Of a stretch of DNA of 38,777 bases, positions 6,902 through 16,730 are shown piece after piece. This stretch comes from an uncultured Planctomycetota bacterium (GTDB lineage: Bacteria > Planctomycetota > Phycisphaerae > UBA1845 > UTPLA1). A model generated the notes under the pieces. It was given only the letters and a program-made list of their open reading frames with translations. It had not been told where the DNA came from and ran no database searches. Within the stretch, counting starts at the first letter, position 1. Each line of letters opens with the position of its first letter. The stretch covers positions 1-38,777 of the forward strand of contig CAADGE010000014.1 in assembly GCA_900696465.1 (NCBI GenBank), in the 5' to 3' direction. A program made the position numbers and the translations under genes.

Positions 6902-9900
6902 TTACGGTGCATCGCCGCCCGGGGGTTTCGTGGATGCCTGCCGCGCGGCGCTGCCGTCTCGCTCCGGCTGTTCGGTTTGCGCCAGCGGCGCTGTTTCAAC
7001 CGTTTCTCCGCGATCGAGCTGGGCGAGCTTGGCGCGGACGGCATCGTGAAGCCGCAGGTCTTCGAGAATGGGGGGCGGGTAGCGGTCGCGATCGCTCAGG
7101 CGAAGGGCCTCTTCCCAGTTCTTTCGGGCCTCGTCGACGCGACCGGCGCGATACAGTGCATCGGCCAGGTGGTCGTACATCACGGCATCATCCCGCGCGG
7201 TCAGGAGAATGGCGCGTTCGAGCAGCTCGATGGCTGCTTCGAATCGGCCCTGCTTGTAAAAGACCCAGCCGAGACTGTCGAGGTAGGCCGAGTTCAGCGG
7301 CTCTTCGCTCAGGGCATGGCGAATCATCCGCTCGGCTTCATCGAGGCGGATACCTTCGTCGGCGAGCGTGTAGCCCAGGTCGTTGTGGATGCCGACGAGT
7401 TCCTGCTTGAGCGCGCCGGAGTGCGGATTGGCCTCGGACAGACCCTTCGTCAGTTCGAAGACTTCCTCCAACTGCTGGATGGCCTGCATATTTCGGTCGG
7501 TGAGCTGGAAGATTCTCGCCATCTGCCTTCGCAGGGCGACGAGCGTCGCATAATCAAACCGTTCGGCGCCATCCTGCGCAGACGTCTTCTGGCTGAGTAG
7601 TCCGCTGACTTCCTTTTCGACTTCGTCGAACCGCTGGGCTTCGATGAGTGTGTTGAAGAGCTGCTGATCGGTGCCTTCGCTTCGCAGACGGCCGCCGATC
7701 CGGCGATAGACTTCGACGGCGTCATCCCAACGCTGCAGCAGGCGATAAGAGGTCGCCAGCATGCGCTCATACTCCCGGCGGAATCGCGGGTCCTCCATGC
7801 CGGTCTGCACGGTCTCGACGGCGCTCTCGGCATCGCGTGCTTCCCAGAAGACGCCCACCAGCAGGGCGGTCATTTCGTAATCGTCGGCGTCTTCCTCCAG
7901 CCATTCGAGCACGCGCTGCTGGGCCTCCGCAAATCGTTTCGCAGCGACCAACTGGCCGATGTATCGCTGTCGCCATGCGGTGTCCGTCGGCTCCTCATCG
8001 AGCCATCGCCGCGCGGCTGAAACGGCTTCGTCCATCCGGCCCGCGTCGCGCAGCGCCGACAGGTACAACTCTCGGAGAATCTGATCGTCGGGCTGTTCGT
8101 CCAGCCAATGTCGTGCGAGCTCGATGCGCTCCTCGTGACGCTTTGCGTAGCCAAGCACGGCGGCGAGCTGATTTCGATAGAGCGGGACGAATTCTGAGTC
8201 CGCTTCACGGTCCAGGAGATTCCGCAACTCCGCAGCCGCGGTGTCGAGATCGCCGAGAGCCAGTGAGAAGCGAACCAGGCGGTGCCGCGCGTCCAGATCG
8301 TTCGGGCGAATTTCCAGCAGGCGGCGGGTTGTTTCGACGGCGAGACGGAAATCGAGCAGGCGCGAGAGGTACTCAGCGCGGCGCTTCAGCGCGTCCACGT
8401 CGGCCGCATCGATTGCCAGGGCCGCATCCACCTCTCGAAGTGCATCTTTGTACTCACCCACGGCTTCGTGGCTCATCGCCAGTGCCATGTGGGTGGCAGC
8501 TTCACCGGGGTGCTTTTCCAGGATGCGGCGGAGATCGGAGCGGTACTCGTCCAGCCGTTCCTGGCCGCGGACGGCCCGGCTGGTGGCCAGCTTGAGCAGG
8601 GCGCGGCATCGTTCGACGGCGCCGCCGGACTGACCCAGCCGCTCGAAATCCGCGAAGTACTCCTTGGCTCGATCCGTCTTCTGGGTGTTGAGCAACAGTC
8701 GCACGAGACGCTCGCGGGCCGGGATGCAGCGCGGGTCCACGTCGTCGAGGATGCGACGGTAGAGTTGTTCACTTCGGACCAGGTCGCCGCGGCGCTCGAT
8801 CGATTCGGCCAGGCGCAGCAGCGGCTCCGGTCTGCTGCGGTCCAGTCGAAAGGCATCGAGGAAGGCGGCTTCCGCCCGAGTGTCTTCGCCCAGCGCGTCA
8901 CAGGCCAGTGCGCAGATCATGTGCAATTCCGGAAGCTCCGCGCCGTCCTTAATGGCTGCGTCGGCCGAGGCCAGGGCTGCGGCGTAATCGTGCTGCTGAA
9001 GTGCGATGCGCGCCAGCAGGACCGTTGCCGTCGTGTATTCAGGATCCAGCCGAAGCGCTTCGCGGCACTGGACGGCAGCTTCCTGCGAACGGCCTGCTGC
9101 CAGTTCGCAGAGCGCCAGCAACAGGCAGCCGGTCGCGTTGTTCCAGTCGCGCGCCTGTCTCGCGCGGACGACCTCGGTCAATGCACCGATGACGCCGGTT
9201 GACGCACTGTTGCCGATCAGGCGCTCGACGACGTCGTACGCTTCGGGCGACGCGCTCAGCAGTCGGTGGAGCATTACCGCGGCATCGGTCGCCTCGCCCA
9301 GTTCCAGACGCAGACGGGCGAGCAGCTGCAAGGCGTCGGTGTTCTGCGGATCGGCCTCACAGACACCTGTAAGCACCTGCGCCGCCGGTTGACGCTTGCC
9401 GCGATCGAGCAGGATTTCCGAAATGCGAATCCGCACGCCGGGGCGATCGCTCTGTTCGGCGATGCGAACGAGCTGTTCGTCGTAGAGCTGCGGTCGGTCC
9501 GCCTGTCTGCAGACGGTTTCGAGCAGCGCGAGGTTGTTCTCCGTGAAATCGTCCGCCTCGGTCAGATTGCGCGCGGCCCGGTCGATGGCTTCGTCGTGCC
9601 GGCCGGCCTTCGCGAGCGCGCTGACATACTGTGCCGCGAGGGCCGCATCTTCCGGGCTTTGCTCGACTGCGATCCGGTACGCCTCCACGGCACGCTCGGG
9701 CTGTCGCAGTTCGAGGAGGATTTCGCCGAGCAGCGCAGGAGCGCGACCACGATAGAGGATGCGCATCTCGCGTAACTCGCGATAGCTCTCCATCTCACTT
9801 GTCGGCTCGCGCACGGCGCTCAGGTAGGCCTCCAACTGCTCGGCTGCGGCGGTCAGATACCCTTCTTCCTTCAGTGCGAGCGCCAGAGAGAGGTGAGCCA

Positions 9901-10444
9901 GGACGCGCTCGGGTCGGCGCGGCGTATCTTCACTGGCAAGCAGCGCCAGGCGGAATGAAGCAATGGCCTGCTTGCGCTTGCGATGGGAGAGCGCCAGCTC
10001 CCCCTGTAACTGATGAACAGCGGGGTTGCGTGGCGCCAGTCGCGCGGCCTCTTCCAGATGGCTCGTGGCCAGGGGCAGATTACCGTGTTGCATGGCAGCG
10101 CGAGCCAGCAGGATGCGGGCTTCGATCAGGTCCGGATCGACCTGCAGCGCCTTCTCCAGCGCGGAGGTGGCGTCCGCCCAGAGGCCCTCGTTGAACCGCT
10201 CCTGGCCGGTGCGCAGGTGGCGCATCGCCTGCGGGGCCGGCTCATGTTCGACGGTCGCGGGACCGATCGGCAACACGGGCACGGGCTGGATCTCGCTCGT
10301 GGTCAGCATCGCTTTGGCGGGAAGTTCGGGACGGGCTTCGACGGAGGGAGATTGCTCCTGCGGCATGGCACAGCCCGAGATGCCAAAGAGCGAGAGAGCA
10401 AGGGCGGCGTGGAGCGGTCGGAAACATCGCCGTAGGGGGTTCAT
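6902..10444 (-). CDS. Very large TPR-repeat lipoprotein
   Basis: An 1180-residue protein with a lipoprotein signal: basic start, hydrophobic stretch LHAALALSLFGIS and lipobox ISGC (C25), so it is likely lipid-anchored on the outside of the inner membrane or at the outer membrane. The rest is an almost unbroken run of TPR units from about residue 70 to 1145, easily seen in lines such as ARILLARAAMQHGNLPLATS and SLGWVFYKQGRFEAAIELLE. A low-complexity tail follows. No enzyme motif is present. Large TPR lipoproteins of this kind act as scaffolds in envelope biogenesis. One related idea is the PrsT-like TPR lipoproteins that accompany PEP-CTERM/exosortase systems, but I cannot confirm that here. 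The ATG at 10444 is fixed by the signal peptide. yebC lies 87 bases downstream with its own -10. Confidence 0.85.
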   Translation of the reverse strand: MNPLRRCFRPLHAALALSLFGISGCAMPQEQSPSVEARPELPAKAMLTTSEIQPVPVLPIGPATVEHEPAPQAMRHLRTGQERFNEGLWADATSALEKALQVDPDLIEARILLARAAMQHGNLPLATSHLEEAARLAPRNPAVHQLQGELALSHRKRKQAIASFRLALLASEDTPRRPERVLAHLSLALALKEEGYLTAAAEQLEAYLSAVREPTSEMESYRELREMRILYRGRAPALLGEILLELRQPERAVEAYRIAVEQSPEDAALAAQYVSALAKAGRHDEAIDRAARNLTEADDFTENNLALLETVCRQADRPQLYDEQLVRIAEQSDRPGVRIRISEILLDRGKRQPAAQVLTGVCEADPQNTDALQLLARLRLELGEATDAAVMLHRLLSASPEAYDVVERLIGNSASTGVIGALTEVVRARQARDWNNATGCLLLALCELAAGRSQEAAVQCREALRLDPEYTTATVLLARIALQQHDYAAALASADAAIKDGAELPELHMICALACDALGEDTRAEAAFLDAFRLDRSRPEPLLRLAESIERRGDLVRSEQLYRRILDDVDPRCIPARERLVRLLLNTQKTDRAKEYFADFERLGQSGGAVERCRALLKLATSRAVRGQERLDEYRSDLRRILEKHPGEAATHMALAMSHEAVGEYKDALREVDAALAIDAADVDALKRRAEYLSRLLDFRLAVETTRRLLEIRPNDLDARHRLVRFSLALGDLDTAAAELRNLLDREADSEFVPLYRNQLAAVLGYAKRHEERIELARHWLDEQPDDQILRELYLSALRDAGRMDEAVSAARRWLDEEPTDTAWRQRYIGQLVAAKRFAEAQQRVLEWLEEDADDYEMTALLVGVFWEARDAESAVETVQTGMEDPRFRREYERMLATSYRLLQRWDDAVEVYRRIGGRLRSEGTDQQLFNTLIEAQRFDEVEKEVSGLLSQKTSAQDGAERFDYATLVALRRQMARIFQLTDRNMQAIQQLEEVFELTKGLSEANPHSGALKQELVGIHNDLGYTLADEGIRLDEAERMIRHALSEEPLNSAYLDSLGWVFYKQGRFEAAIELLERAILLTARDDAVMYDHLADALYRAGRVDEARKNWEEALRLSDRDRYPPPILEDLRLHDAVRAKLAQLDRGETVETAPLAQTEQPERDGSAARQASTKPPGGDAP

Positions 10445-10653
10445 GCGTTCTTATCGTCTCCGCGGTGCGTATGCTGGTAACCGCTTCATCCTAGGTAGAC
10501 TCTGGCAGGATGGAAAGAGGGAGTGCGAAGCGGGCAATGGTCAATTTGCGTGAAGCGGCCGACGGAATCGGTCGGTTGGACATCTTCGTTTTCAGTATTG
10601 GGAAGGGGGTCAACGCATCCGTCGACGACCTACATCCGCGGTCGTGCGGCTGG

Positions 10654-11532
10654 TCAGCGGTGTCTTCGCAGGGATCGCGAGGGACGTTTTACGGATTTCC
10701 TTGATGTCGCTGCGGCTTTGGCCGGGCGGCTGGAACGTTTCCGGTTGGGTGAGCCCTTGGCACGGGAGGCGGCACTGGACCGGTTGCCTTTCTTCGGCCG
10801 CGCCTTGGGTGCCGGCTTACCTGGAGTCGCGGTGGATTTCTTCTTCGGCTCCGAGTTTGCGGCGGCGGGTTTGGCCGGCGGCGTTGCGAGTGCCGCTGGC
10901 GGGGTCGGCGGCGGTGGAAGCTTGCGCGGCACGTGTGTCGCAGCGTAGCGTTTGAACTGGGCGTAGAACGATGCGGCCTGTGACTCGCGGATCTGGCTGG
11001 CGAGGAATTTCTGGATCTGTTCCGTGGTGGCGTCCGGCTCCACGCAGCCCTCGCGGCGCATGATCTCGCACATCGTCGCGTCCGCAGGGACGGCGTGCCC
11101 CCTCAGGCAACGAAGCATGACCGTCGCCCGGGCATGCGGGTTGACGCCGTCGAGACTGTTGAGGAAGGATTCGGCGGTTCGCCGGCCTGCCTTCTTCAGG
11201 AAGCTCAGGTCGAGGTGGTGCAGCTTGTTGAAGATGACGATGAGCGCTTTGACGATGTCTTCAGCGGCCTTACGGCACATGGGGAAGTCGGCGCCGATGG
11301 CCTCGACGATCTCCGCGACCGGCGTGACGCGAAGGTCGTTGATATCGACGACGGTTTCCCAGAGTCGGGCGAGACCGGCGTTGGCCCGGGTTTCGGAAGC
11401 GTGGTCCGTGAGGATGCCGCGAAGCATCTGTTCCATGGGGTCGTCGACCTGCGGGAAGGGCGTGGCGTTTTCCTTCCGTATTTTCTTGAGCAGCTTCCTG
11501 AATTCACGAATGTGCTGCGCCGCGTTTTTCAT
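10654..11532 (-). CDS. HhH-GPD (endonuclease III-fold) protein with basic Lys/Pro/Ala tail
   Basis: A 292-residue protein. Residues about 1-200 look like the endonuclease III/HhH-GPD base-excision fold: LRGILTDHASETRA resembles the family's ILS.Q..D, and residues 127-160 match the helix-hairpin-helix plus catalytic region (LDGVNPHARATVML, then VPADATM). The essential Asp of the family fits D151. The position of the catalytic Lys of bifunctional endonuclease III (K120 in E. coli) is H133. The C-terminal four-cysteine Fe-S motif is missing. Residues about 203-292 are a tail of Lys, Arg, Pro, Ala and Ser resembling histone H1-like bacterial tails. It may be a monofunctional glycosylase, or a DNA-binding protein without catalysis. 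The start overlaps the rbfA stop as ATGA, so the two are probably co-translated. Confidence 0.72.
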   Translation of the reverse strand: MKNAAQHIREFRKLLKKIRKENATPFPQVDDPMEQMLRGILTDHASETRANAGLARLWETVVDINDLRVTPVAEIVEAIGADFPMCRKAAEDIVKALIVIFNKLHHLDLSFLKKAGRRTAESFLNSLDGVNPHARATVMLRCLRGHAVPADATMCEIMRREGCVEPDATTEQIQKFLASQIRESQAASFYAQFKRYAATHVPRKLPPPPTPPAALATPPAKPAAANSEPKKKSTATPGKPAPKARPKKGNRSSAASRAKGSPNRKRSSRPAKAAATSRKSVKRPSRSLRRHR

Positions 11533-11957
11533 GCATCAGCTCCGTGGGCCGGGTCCTGACCGGCGTCGGGTTGGGTCGAAGCGCCGGGGTCGCGCGACCG
11601 ATCGGCCGGCGTTTCCTGGTGCATGACCTCGTCGATTTTTCGGATGGTTTCGATGGCGATCTTGATGCCGAGATCGAGATGGAAGCGCACGGACGGGCAC
11701 TGCCGCATGTCGAGTCGCTTGGCCAGCATTCCCTGGATGATGCCGCGGGCGCTTTCCAGCCCTTTCATCGTCGTGCGGCCTTCGGTTTCCGTGCCCATCA
11801 CGCTCACGTACACGTCGGCCTGGCGCAGGTCGCCGCTCATCTCGACGCGTGTAATGCTGGTAAAGCGGTGGATCCGCGGGTCGGACAGGCGCAGGGAAAT
11901 CGCCTCGCTCACGACGTCGCGCACCGCGTGGGCCACCCGTTCGGGGCGATAGGACAT
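11529..11957 (-). CDS. rbfA: Ribosome-binding factor A
   Basis: A 142-residue protein that acts late in 30S maturation on the 16S rRNA 5' helix. It shows the type II KH-like RbfA domain: RPERVAHAVRDVVSEAI near the start, LSDPRIHRFTSITRVEMSGDLRQADVYVSV in the middle, and RQCPSVRFHLDLGI at about 98-111. The ATG at 11957 is preferred over an open extension upstream because it gives the family N-terminus and has an AGGGGGAAAG ribosome site 5-14 bases upstream. The last 25 or so residues are a disordered Asp/Pro/Ala-rich tail. It is followed by the HhH-GPD-like gene through an ATGA overlap. truB, the gene often found here, is absent. Confidence 0.92.
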   Translation of the reverse strand: MSYRPERVAHAVRDVVSEAISLRLSDPRIHRFTSITRVEMSGDLRQADVYVSVMGTETEGRTTMKGLESARGIIQGMLAKRLDMRQCPSVRFHLDLGIKIAIETIRKIDEVMHQETPADRSRDPGASTQPDAGQDPAHGADA

Positions 11958-12053
11958 CAGCTTTCCCCCTGTCGGCGCCGTGTGCCGTCGGCGGTCGATC
12001 TCCGCCGGGCCGGTTCTCGGCCGCTCGTCGCGCTGGTGTGCCACCGGATCGGC

Positions 12054-12335
12054 TCAGAACAGTTCAATCCCATAGTCGACCAGACAGATCGATCGCACGA
12101 CGCGGACTTCATCGACGATCTTCGAGAGACACGAATCGGTGAATCGACGGTCGTTGGACACCATGGCCACCGCGAGGACGCTGGTCCGATGCTCGTCCAG
12201 GTCGTCTACTTCCGCGACGGAGACGTTGTGCCGGCCGGCCAATCGATCCTTGAGCCCTTTTATCACGCGCCGCTTGTCCTTCAGCGACATCGCACCAGGT
12301 ATGGTCAGCTCCATCCGTAACACACCAATGACCAT
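12054..12335 (-). CDS. ylxP: YlxP/DUF503 family protein
   Basis: A 93-residue protein of the DUF503 (YlxP) family, recognised by MSLKDKRRVIKGLKDRL and VAEVDDLDEHRTSVLAVA, and by its place between infB and rbfA, where this family usually sits. Its role is not well defined; the conserved position implies a link to ribosome assembly or translation. It begins 39 bases after the infB stop and ends 96 bases before rbfA. No strong Shine-Dalgarno is visible before the ATG at 12335. Confidence 0.88.
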   Translation of the reverse strand: MVIGVLRMELTIPGAMSLKDKRRVIKGLKDRLAGRHNVSVAEVDDLDEHRTSVLAVAMVSNDRRFTDSCLSKIVDEVRVVRSICLVDYGIELF

Positions 12336-12374
12336 TGAGGGTTTCGCCCTGCGGCCGCCTGCATGCGAAGCGAC

Positions 12375-15146
12375 TTATCGCACGCCGGCCGTCTCCAGCT
12401 TTCGGGCGACCTTGACGACTTCGAAGGCCTCGATCACGTCGCCCGGCTTGAGGTCGTCGAACGACTCGATTCGGATGCCGCACTCGAAACCGCTCTTAAC
12501 TTCGCGTACGTCGTCCTTGAAGCGTCGGAGCGATTCGATCTGTGCCGCATCCTTGACCACCACGCCGTCGCGTACCACACGAACGCGGTTCGATCGCTGG
12601 ATGACGCCGTCGCGAACGAAACAACCGGCGATGCGGCCGACCTTCGAGATGCTGAAGACTTCTCGCACCTCAGCGCGGCCGCGGGATTCGATCTTCTCGT
12701 CCGGCTCCAGCAGGCCCTCAAGCGCCTTGCGGATGTCATCCAGCACTTCATAGATGACGCGATAGGTGCGGATGTCCACGCCCAGGCCGTCGGCCATCTT
12801 CTGTATCGTCGGGTCGGGCACCACGTAGAACGCAATGATGATCGCCTGGCTGGCCTGTGCCAGGACCAGGTCGGACTCCGTCACCGCGCCGACGCCGGAG
12901 TGCAGCACCACCAGCCGCACCTGGTCCACCGGGAACTCGGCGAGGGCCTTCTTGAGGACGTCGACCGAGCCCTGCACGTCGGCTTTGAGGATGACCGGCA
13001 GCGTGGGCACTTCGCCCTCGGCGGCACCGGCCAGCAGCGATTCGAGGTTCGTCGGCTTGGAGACGCGGATGAGCTGTTCCTGGCGGCGGCGCTCGGCCTC
13101 GTCCTGTGCGATTTCCTTGGCGCGCTGCAAACTGTCGACCACGAAAAAGCGATCGCCGGCCATCGGCACATCGGACAGACCGGTGACCTCAACAGGCGTC
13201 GACGGGCCGGCCTCCTTGACGGTTTTGCCGTGATCGTCGCGCAGACTTCGGACGCGGCCGAAGGCCGGACCGCAGACCAGAAAATCACCGGCCCTGAGCG
13301 TGCCTTCCTGCACAAGCAGGTGGGCCACGTTGCCCTGGCCTTCGGTGCGCTCGGCTTCGATGACCGTACCGGTCGCGGGAATCGTCGGGTCGGCCTTCAG
13401 ATCGAGCACTTCGCTGAGGGTCGCCAGGTGAGCGAGGAGGTCGTCAATACCCTGGCCGGTCGTTGCTGATGTCTTGATGACGTCGGTATCGCCGCCCCAG
13501 TCGCCGCTGGGAGTGAGGCCGTGTTCCGTGAGCTGGCCATAGATCTTGTTGATGTCGTGCGGCAGATCAATCTTGTTGAGCGCGACGACGATCGTCGTAT
13601 TGGCCGCCTTGGCGTGGTTGATCGCTTCGATGGTCGTTGGCATGACGCCGTCGTCCGCCGCCACGACCAGCACGACCACGTCGGTCATGTTCGCGCCGCG
13701 GGCACGCATGGCCGTGAAGGCGGCGTGGCCCGGCGTATCCAGAAAGGCGACCCAGCGATCACCGACGCGGGCCCGATAGGCGCCGATGTGCTGAGTGATG
13801 CCGCCTGCCTCACCGGCGGCGACATTGGCATTGCGAATGCGATCGAGCAGACTCGTTTTTCCGTGGTCGACATGGCCCAGCACGGTGACGACCGGCGGCC
13901 TCGGCTTGAGTTTCTTGCGGGGGATGGCGTCGAATTCGTCCTTGAGTTTTTCGAGGGCGGATTTGGCCTTGATGACCGTCAGCTCGACCCCGTACTCCAG
14001 CGCGATGATCTGAGCGGTTTCGGTGGGGATGGCCGTGTTGATCATCGCCAACTGGCCATGATCCTGCATGAGCTTCTTGACGATGTCGGCGACGGGGACA
14101 CCGATCTCGCGCGAGAAATCCTTCACGATGATCGGCTCGACGAGTTCGACCTTGTCCTTGCGGACGTGGGATGGCGCGGCGCGCGGGCCGGTGGATCGCC
14201 GCGAGGGTTGTTTCCCCTCGATCGCCCGAAGGCCGCCGATACCTCTGCCGGAGGCGTGCGCCAGCCGGTCCTTTCGTTCGATTAAATCACGGTCGCGCCA
14301 TTCGCGCAGTTTTTCGTTGACTTCCTCGCGGTGATCGCGAATGCCGCGACGCGGATGGACCCGGCCCTCGGCCGTGGCCTCGCCGGCGCGAACTTCCTTG
14401 CCCTTGCCATGTCGCGGTTTGTCACGACGATCGTCTTCGTCCTCGACGACCGCCCCACGGCCGGGCAGCGGACCGACCGAAGGTCGCGGCGGCGGCCGTA
14501 CGCTGGGCCGCGGGCGCTCGATCGGCTCCGGTTTGTCCATGCGAATGACTTTGGGGCCGGTGAGTTTCGCCGGCTGGGGGACGTTCTGCGGGCCGACGGG
14601 CGGCGGTGGAGCTGCTTTTTCGCGTGTCCCCGGTGTGCGTGCCGCCGGAGCCGCGGGCGTGTCTACGACCGGCGGAGTTTCAATGACGGTCGGGACTTCA
14701 GCAACCGGTGACTCCGTGGGCACCTCGGCCGCGAGATTGACGTCTTCTGCAGGGGCTTCAGCGGCGAGTTCCAGTGACGGTGCCTCTGTTCTCTCGGGGG
14801 CGGTCGGCGGAGTGGTAACGACGGCTTCTCGCGCTTCGGCGGAGGGGGCCGGTGCTTCGAGAACAGCCACACCGCCGGCAGCTTCTTCGCCGGGCTTGGC
14901 TGCTTTCTTCACGGACTTGCGCTTGATCTTGACCTTCTCGATTTCGACGGGCTTGGCTTCTTCAACCGCGCTGGAGTGCAGACCGGGGGTGAACCACTCG
15001 CGAATGGTGGCTTCGAGGCCGGCCGAGACGACGTGCATGTGGTTCTTCACGTCGATGCCTTCGGCGCGGCACTTGTCGATGATCGCCTGGCTCTTGACGT
15101 CCAGTTCTTTCGCCAGGTTGTGCACTCGCACTTTCTTGTCAGCCAA
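12375..15146 (-). CDS. infB: Translation initiation factor IF-2
   Basis: The GTPase that places initiator tRNA in the ribosomal P site. From the TTG at 15146 the protein is 923 residues. It has an N-terminal IF2_N domain ([17 protein letters not shown]), a long Pro/Ala/Glu/Arg-rich linker (about 60-290), a second IF2_N-like segment ([16 protein letters not shown]), and the G domain with G1 GHVDHGKTS (about 424-432), G3 DTPGH and G4 NKID, followed by domains II-IV. I chose TTG at 15146 rather than the ATG at 15179 because a GGAG (15157-15154) sits 7 bases before the TTG and the product then starts [15 protein letters not shown], as relatives do. The upstream ATG has no Shine-Dalgarno. The gene lies between nusA and ylxP in the usual order. 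Confidence 0.95.
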   Translation of the reverse strand: MADKKVRVHNLAKELDVKSQAIIDKCRAEGIDVKNHMHVVSAGLEATIREWFTPGLHSSAVEEAKPVEIEKVKIKRKSVKKAAKPGEEAAGGVAVLEAPAPSAEAREAVVTTPPTAPERTEAPSLELAAEAPAEDVNLAAEVPTESPVAEVPTVIETPPVVDTPAAPAARTPGTREKAAPPPPVGPQNVPQPAKLTGPKVIRMDKPEPIERPRPSVRPPPRPSVGPLPGRGAVVEDEDDRRDKPRHGKGKEVRAGEATAEGRVHPRRGIRDHREEVNEKLREWRDRDLIERKDRLAHASGRGIGGLRAIEGKQPSRRSTGPRAAPSHVRKDKVELVEPIIVKDFSREIGVPVADIVKKLMQDHGQLAMINTAIPTETAQIIALEYGVELTVIKAKSALEKLKDEFDAIPRKKLKPRPPVVTVLGHVDHGKTSLLDRIRNANVAAGEAGGITQHIGAYRARVGDRWVAFLDTPGHAAFTAMRARGANMTDVVVLVVAADDGVMPTTIEAINHAKAANTTIVVALNKIDLPHDINKIYGQLTEHGLTPSGDWGGDTDVIKTSATTGQGIDDLLAHLATLSEVLDLKADPTIPATGTVIEAERTEGQGNVAHLLVQEGTLRAGDFLVCGPAFGRVRSLRDDHGKTVKEAGPSTPVEVTGLSDVPMAGDRFFVVDSLQRAKEIAQDEAERRRQEQLIRVSKPTNLESLLAGAAEGEVPTLPVILKADVQGSVDVLKKALAEFPVDQVRLVVLHSGVGAVTESDLVLAQASQAIIIAFYVVPDPTIQKMADGLGVDIRTYRVIYEVLDDIRKALEGLLEPDEKIESRGRAEVREVFSISKVGRIAGCFVRDGVIQRSNRVRVVRDGVVVKDAAQIESLRRFKDDVREVKSGFECGIRIESFDDLKPGDVIEAFEVVKVARKLETAGVR

Positions 15147-15276
15147 AACGCGTCTCCAGTCTGTTTCGCCCCGTGTCATCCGGGTCGCCGTCGGACGACC
15201 TTACTAACGACCAGGTTTTTCAAACTCCCTGTTCGCCGACTCGCCTCACCAAGCCGCTGCCGAACAAGACAACTGA

Positions 15277-16632
15277 TCATCCGGCAGCCGGCGCGCCCTG
15301 ATCCGCTGCTGCCGGCTCCGTCTCTGCCTCCGTGGTTGATTCATCGATGCCTGCTTCGGCTGACGGGCTGGCGTCACCATCCAGCGTCGCGCCCTCGGAA
15401 TGACCGCCCTCAGCGGCCATCGACGATGCCAGCGCGGCGGCCGCGGCCTTCTCCTGTGCGAGACGGGCTTTTTCCTCGGCCAGCTCGACCTGCACGATCT
15501 TGGCTTCCTCGGCACAGCGGGCAACGACCTTTTCGGCGAGTTCCGGTTCGAGTTTGAGCTCTTCGACGAGCGGCCCTGTGCCGACCTCTTCGACATCCAT
15601 CACGCTGATGAGGCCCATCAGAACGACGCGCTCGACGATCATCTCGTCCACACCTTCGACCTGGCGAATGGTCGCCGCGAGGCGATCCAAACCGCGGTTG
15701 TATTCCTTCGGCGTGAGGATATCGATGTCCCAGCCGGTCAACCGGGCGGCAAGTCGCACGTTCTGTCCGCGCTTGCCGATTGCCAGCGAGAGCTGCTCTT
15801 CCGGCACGACGACCGTGGCGCGATCCAGTTCGAAGCACAGGGCGATGTCCTGAATCTCGGCCGGCTTGAGGGCGTTGGAAATCAGAATCTGCGATGACTC
15901 GTTCCAGCGGACGATGTCGATCTTCTCGCCGCCGAGTTCCTCGACGATGTTCTTAATCCGGCTGCCGCGGACGCCGACGCAGGCGCCGACCGCGTCCACT
16001 TTGGTGTCGATCGACGAGACAGCGACCTTGGTGCGGTAGCCGGCTTCACGGGCGAGGGCCTTGATCTCGATGATTCGCTCGGCGACTTCGGGCACTTCCA
16101 CCTCGAAAAGCCGGCGGATGAAGTCGGGATGGCTTCGAGAGAGGATGATCTTCACCTGGTGCGGGGCCTCGCGGACGTCGAGGATGAGCGTGCGGATGCG
16201 TTCGCCGGGCTGGTGTGTTTCGCCGGGGATCTGCTCGCTGCGCGGCAGGAAACCCTCGGTGCGGCCGATGTTGACCACCAGGGCACCGCCTTCGAAGCGC
16301 GAGACCGTTCCGGTCACGATGGTGCCTTTGCGCTCGAGGAATTCTTCGTAGATGCTGCCGCGTTCGGCCTCGCGGATTTTCTGGATCATGACCTGCTTGG
16401 CGGTCTGTGCGGCGATCCGCCCGAGGTCGTTCATGGAGATCGCTTCGCCGTTCAGCGAAGCGCTGATGTCTCCCGAGAGCCGGTCGATGGAGACGACGAC
16501 TTCTTCTTCGGGGCCGTATTTCTTGCGGATCGCCGATTCCATGGCCAGCTCGAGGTCTTCGAGGACCGTGTCCTTGTCGATGTTCTTGTCGCGGGCCAGG
16601 CCGTCGACGATGCGGATGAGTTCTGCGTTCAC
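15277..16632 (-). CDS. nusA: Transcription termination/antitermination factor NusA
   Basis: A 451-residue RNA polymerase-binding factor. It has the N-terminal polymerase-binding domain (1-125), an S1 domain (about 130-200, starting GTIVTGTVSRFEGGALVVNI) and two KH domains. KH1 holds the family hallmark VDAVGACVGVRGSRIKNIV and KH2 holds IGKRGQNVRLAARLTGWDI. After about residue 345 comes a short helical region and an acidic Ala/Glu-rich tail; the second acidic-repeat domain of E. coli NusA is missing. The start is GTG at 16632 with AGGAAAG upstream. rimP, which usually precedes nusA, is absent. A strong hairpin with a T-run lies about 100 bases upstream on the same strand. Confidence 0.95.
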   Translation of the reverse strand: MNAELIRIVDGLARDKNIDKDTVLEDLELAMESAIRKKYGPEEEVVVSIDRLSGDISASLNGEAISMNDLGRIAAQTAKQVMIQKIREAERGSIYEEFLERKGTIVTGTVSRFEGGALVVNIGRTEGFLPRSEQIPGETHQPGERIRTLILDVREAPHQVKIILSRSHPDFIRRLFEVEVPEVAERIIEIKALAREAGYRTKVAVSSIDTKVDAVGACVGVRGSRIKNIVEELGGEKIDIVRWNESSQILISNALKPAEIQDIALCFELDRATVVVPEEQLSLAIGKRGQNVRLAARLTGWDIDILTPKEYNRGLDRLAATIRQVEGVDEMIVERVVLMGLISVMDVEEVGTGPLVEELKLEPELAEKVVARCAEEAKIVQVELAEEKARLAQEKAAAAALASSMAAEGGHSEGATLDGDASPSAEAGIDESTTEAETEPAAADQGAPAAG

Positions 16633-16730
16633 GATGTCTTTCCTGATTCAGTTGTCGCGTGGTTTGCCGGCGTCCACGCACGCCTTGGATGATTCCATGT
16701 CGACAGCGACGTCATCGCCGCTGCCCATCA

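Noticed and set aside
6032-7600. Long plus-strand open frame opposite yebC and the TPR lipoprotein
   Set aside because: It is the antisense of two well-supported genes; no ribosome site and no recognisable product. Long shadow frames are expected at this GC content.
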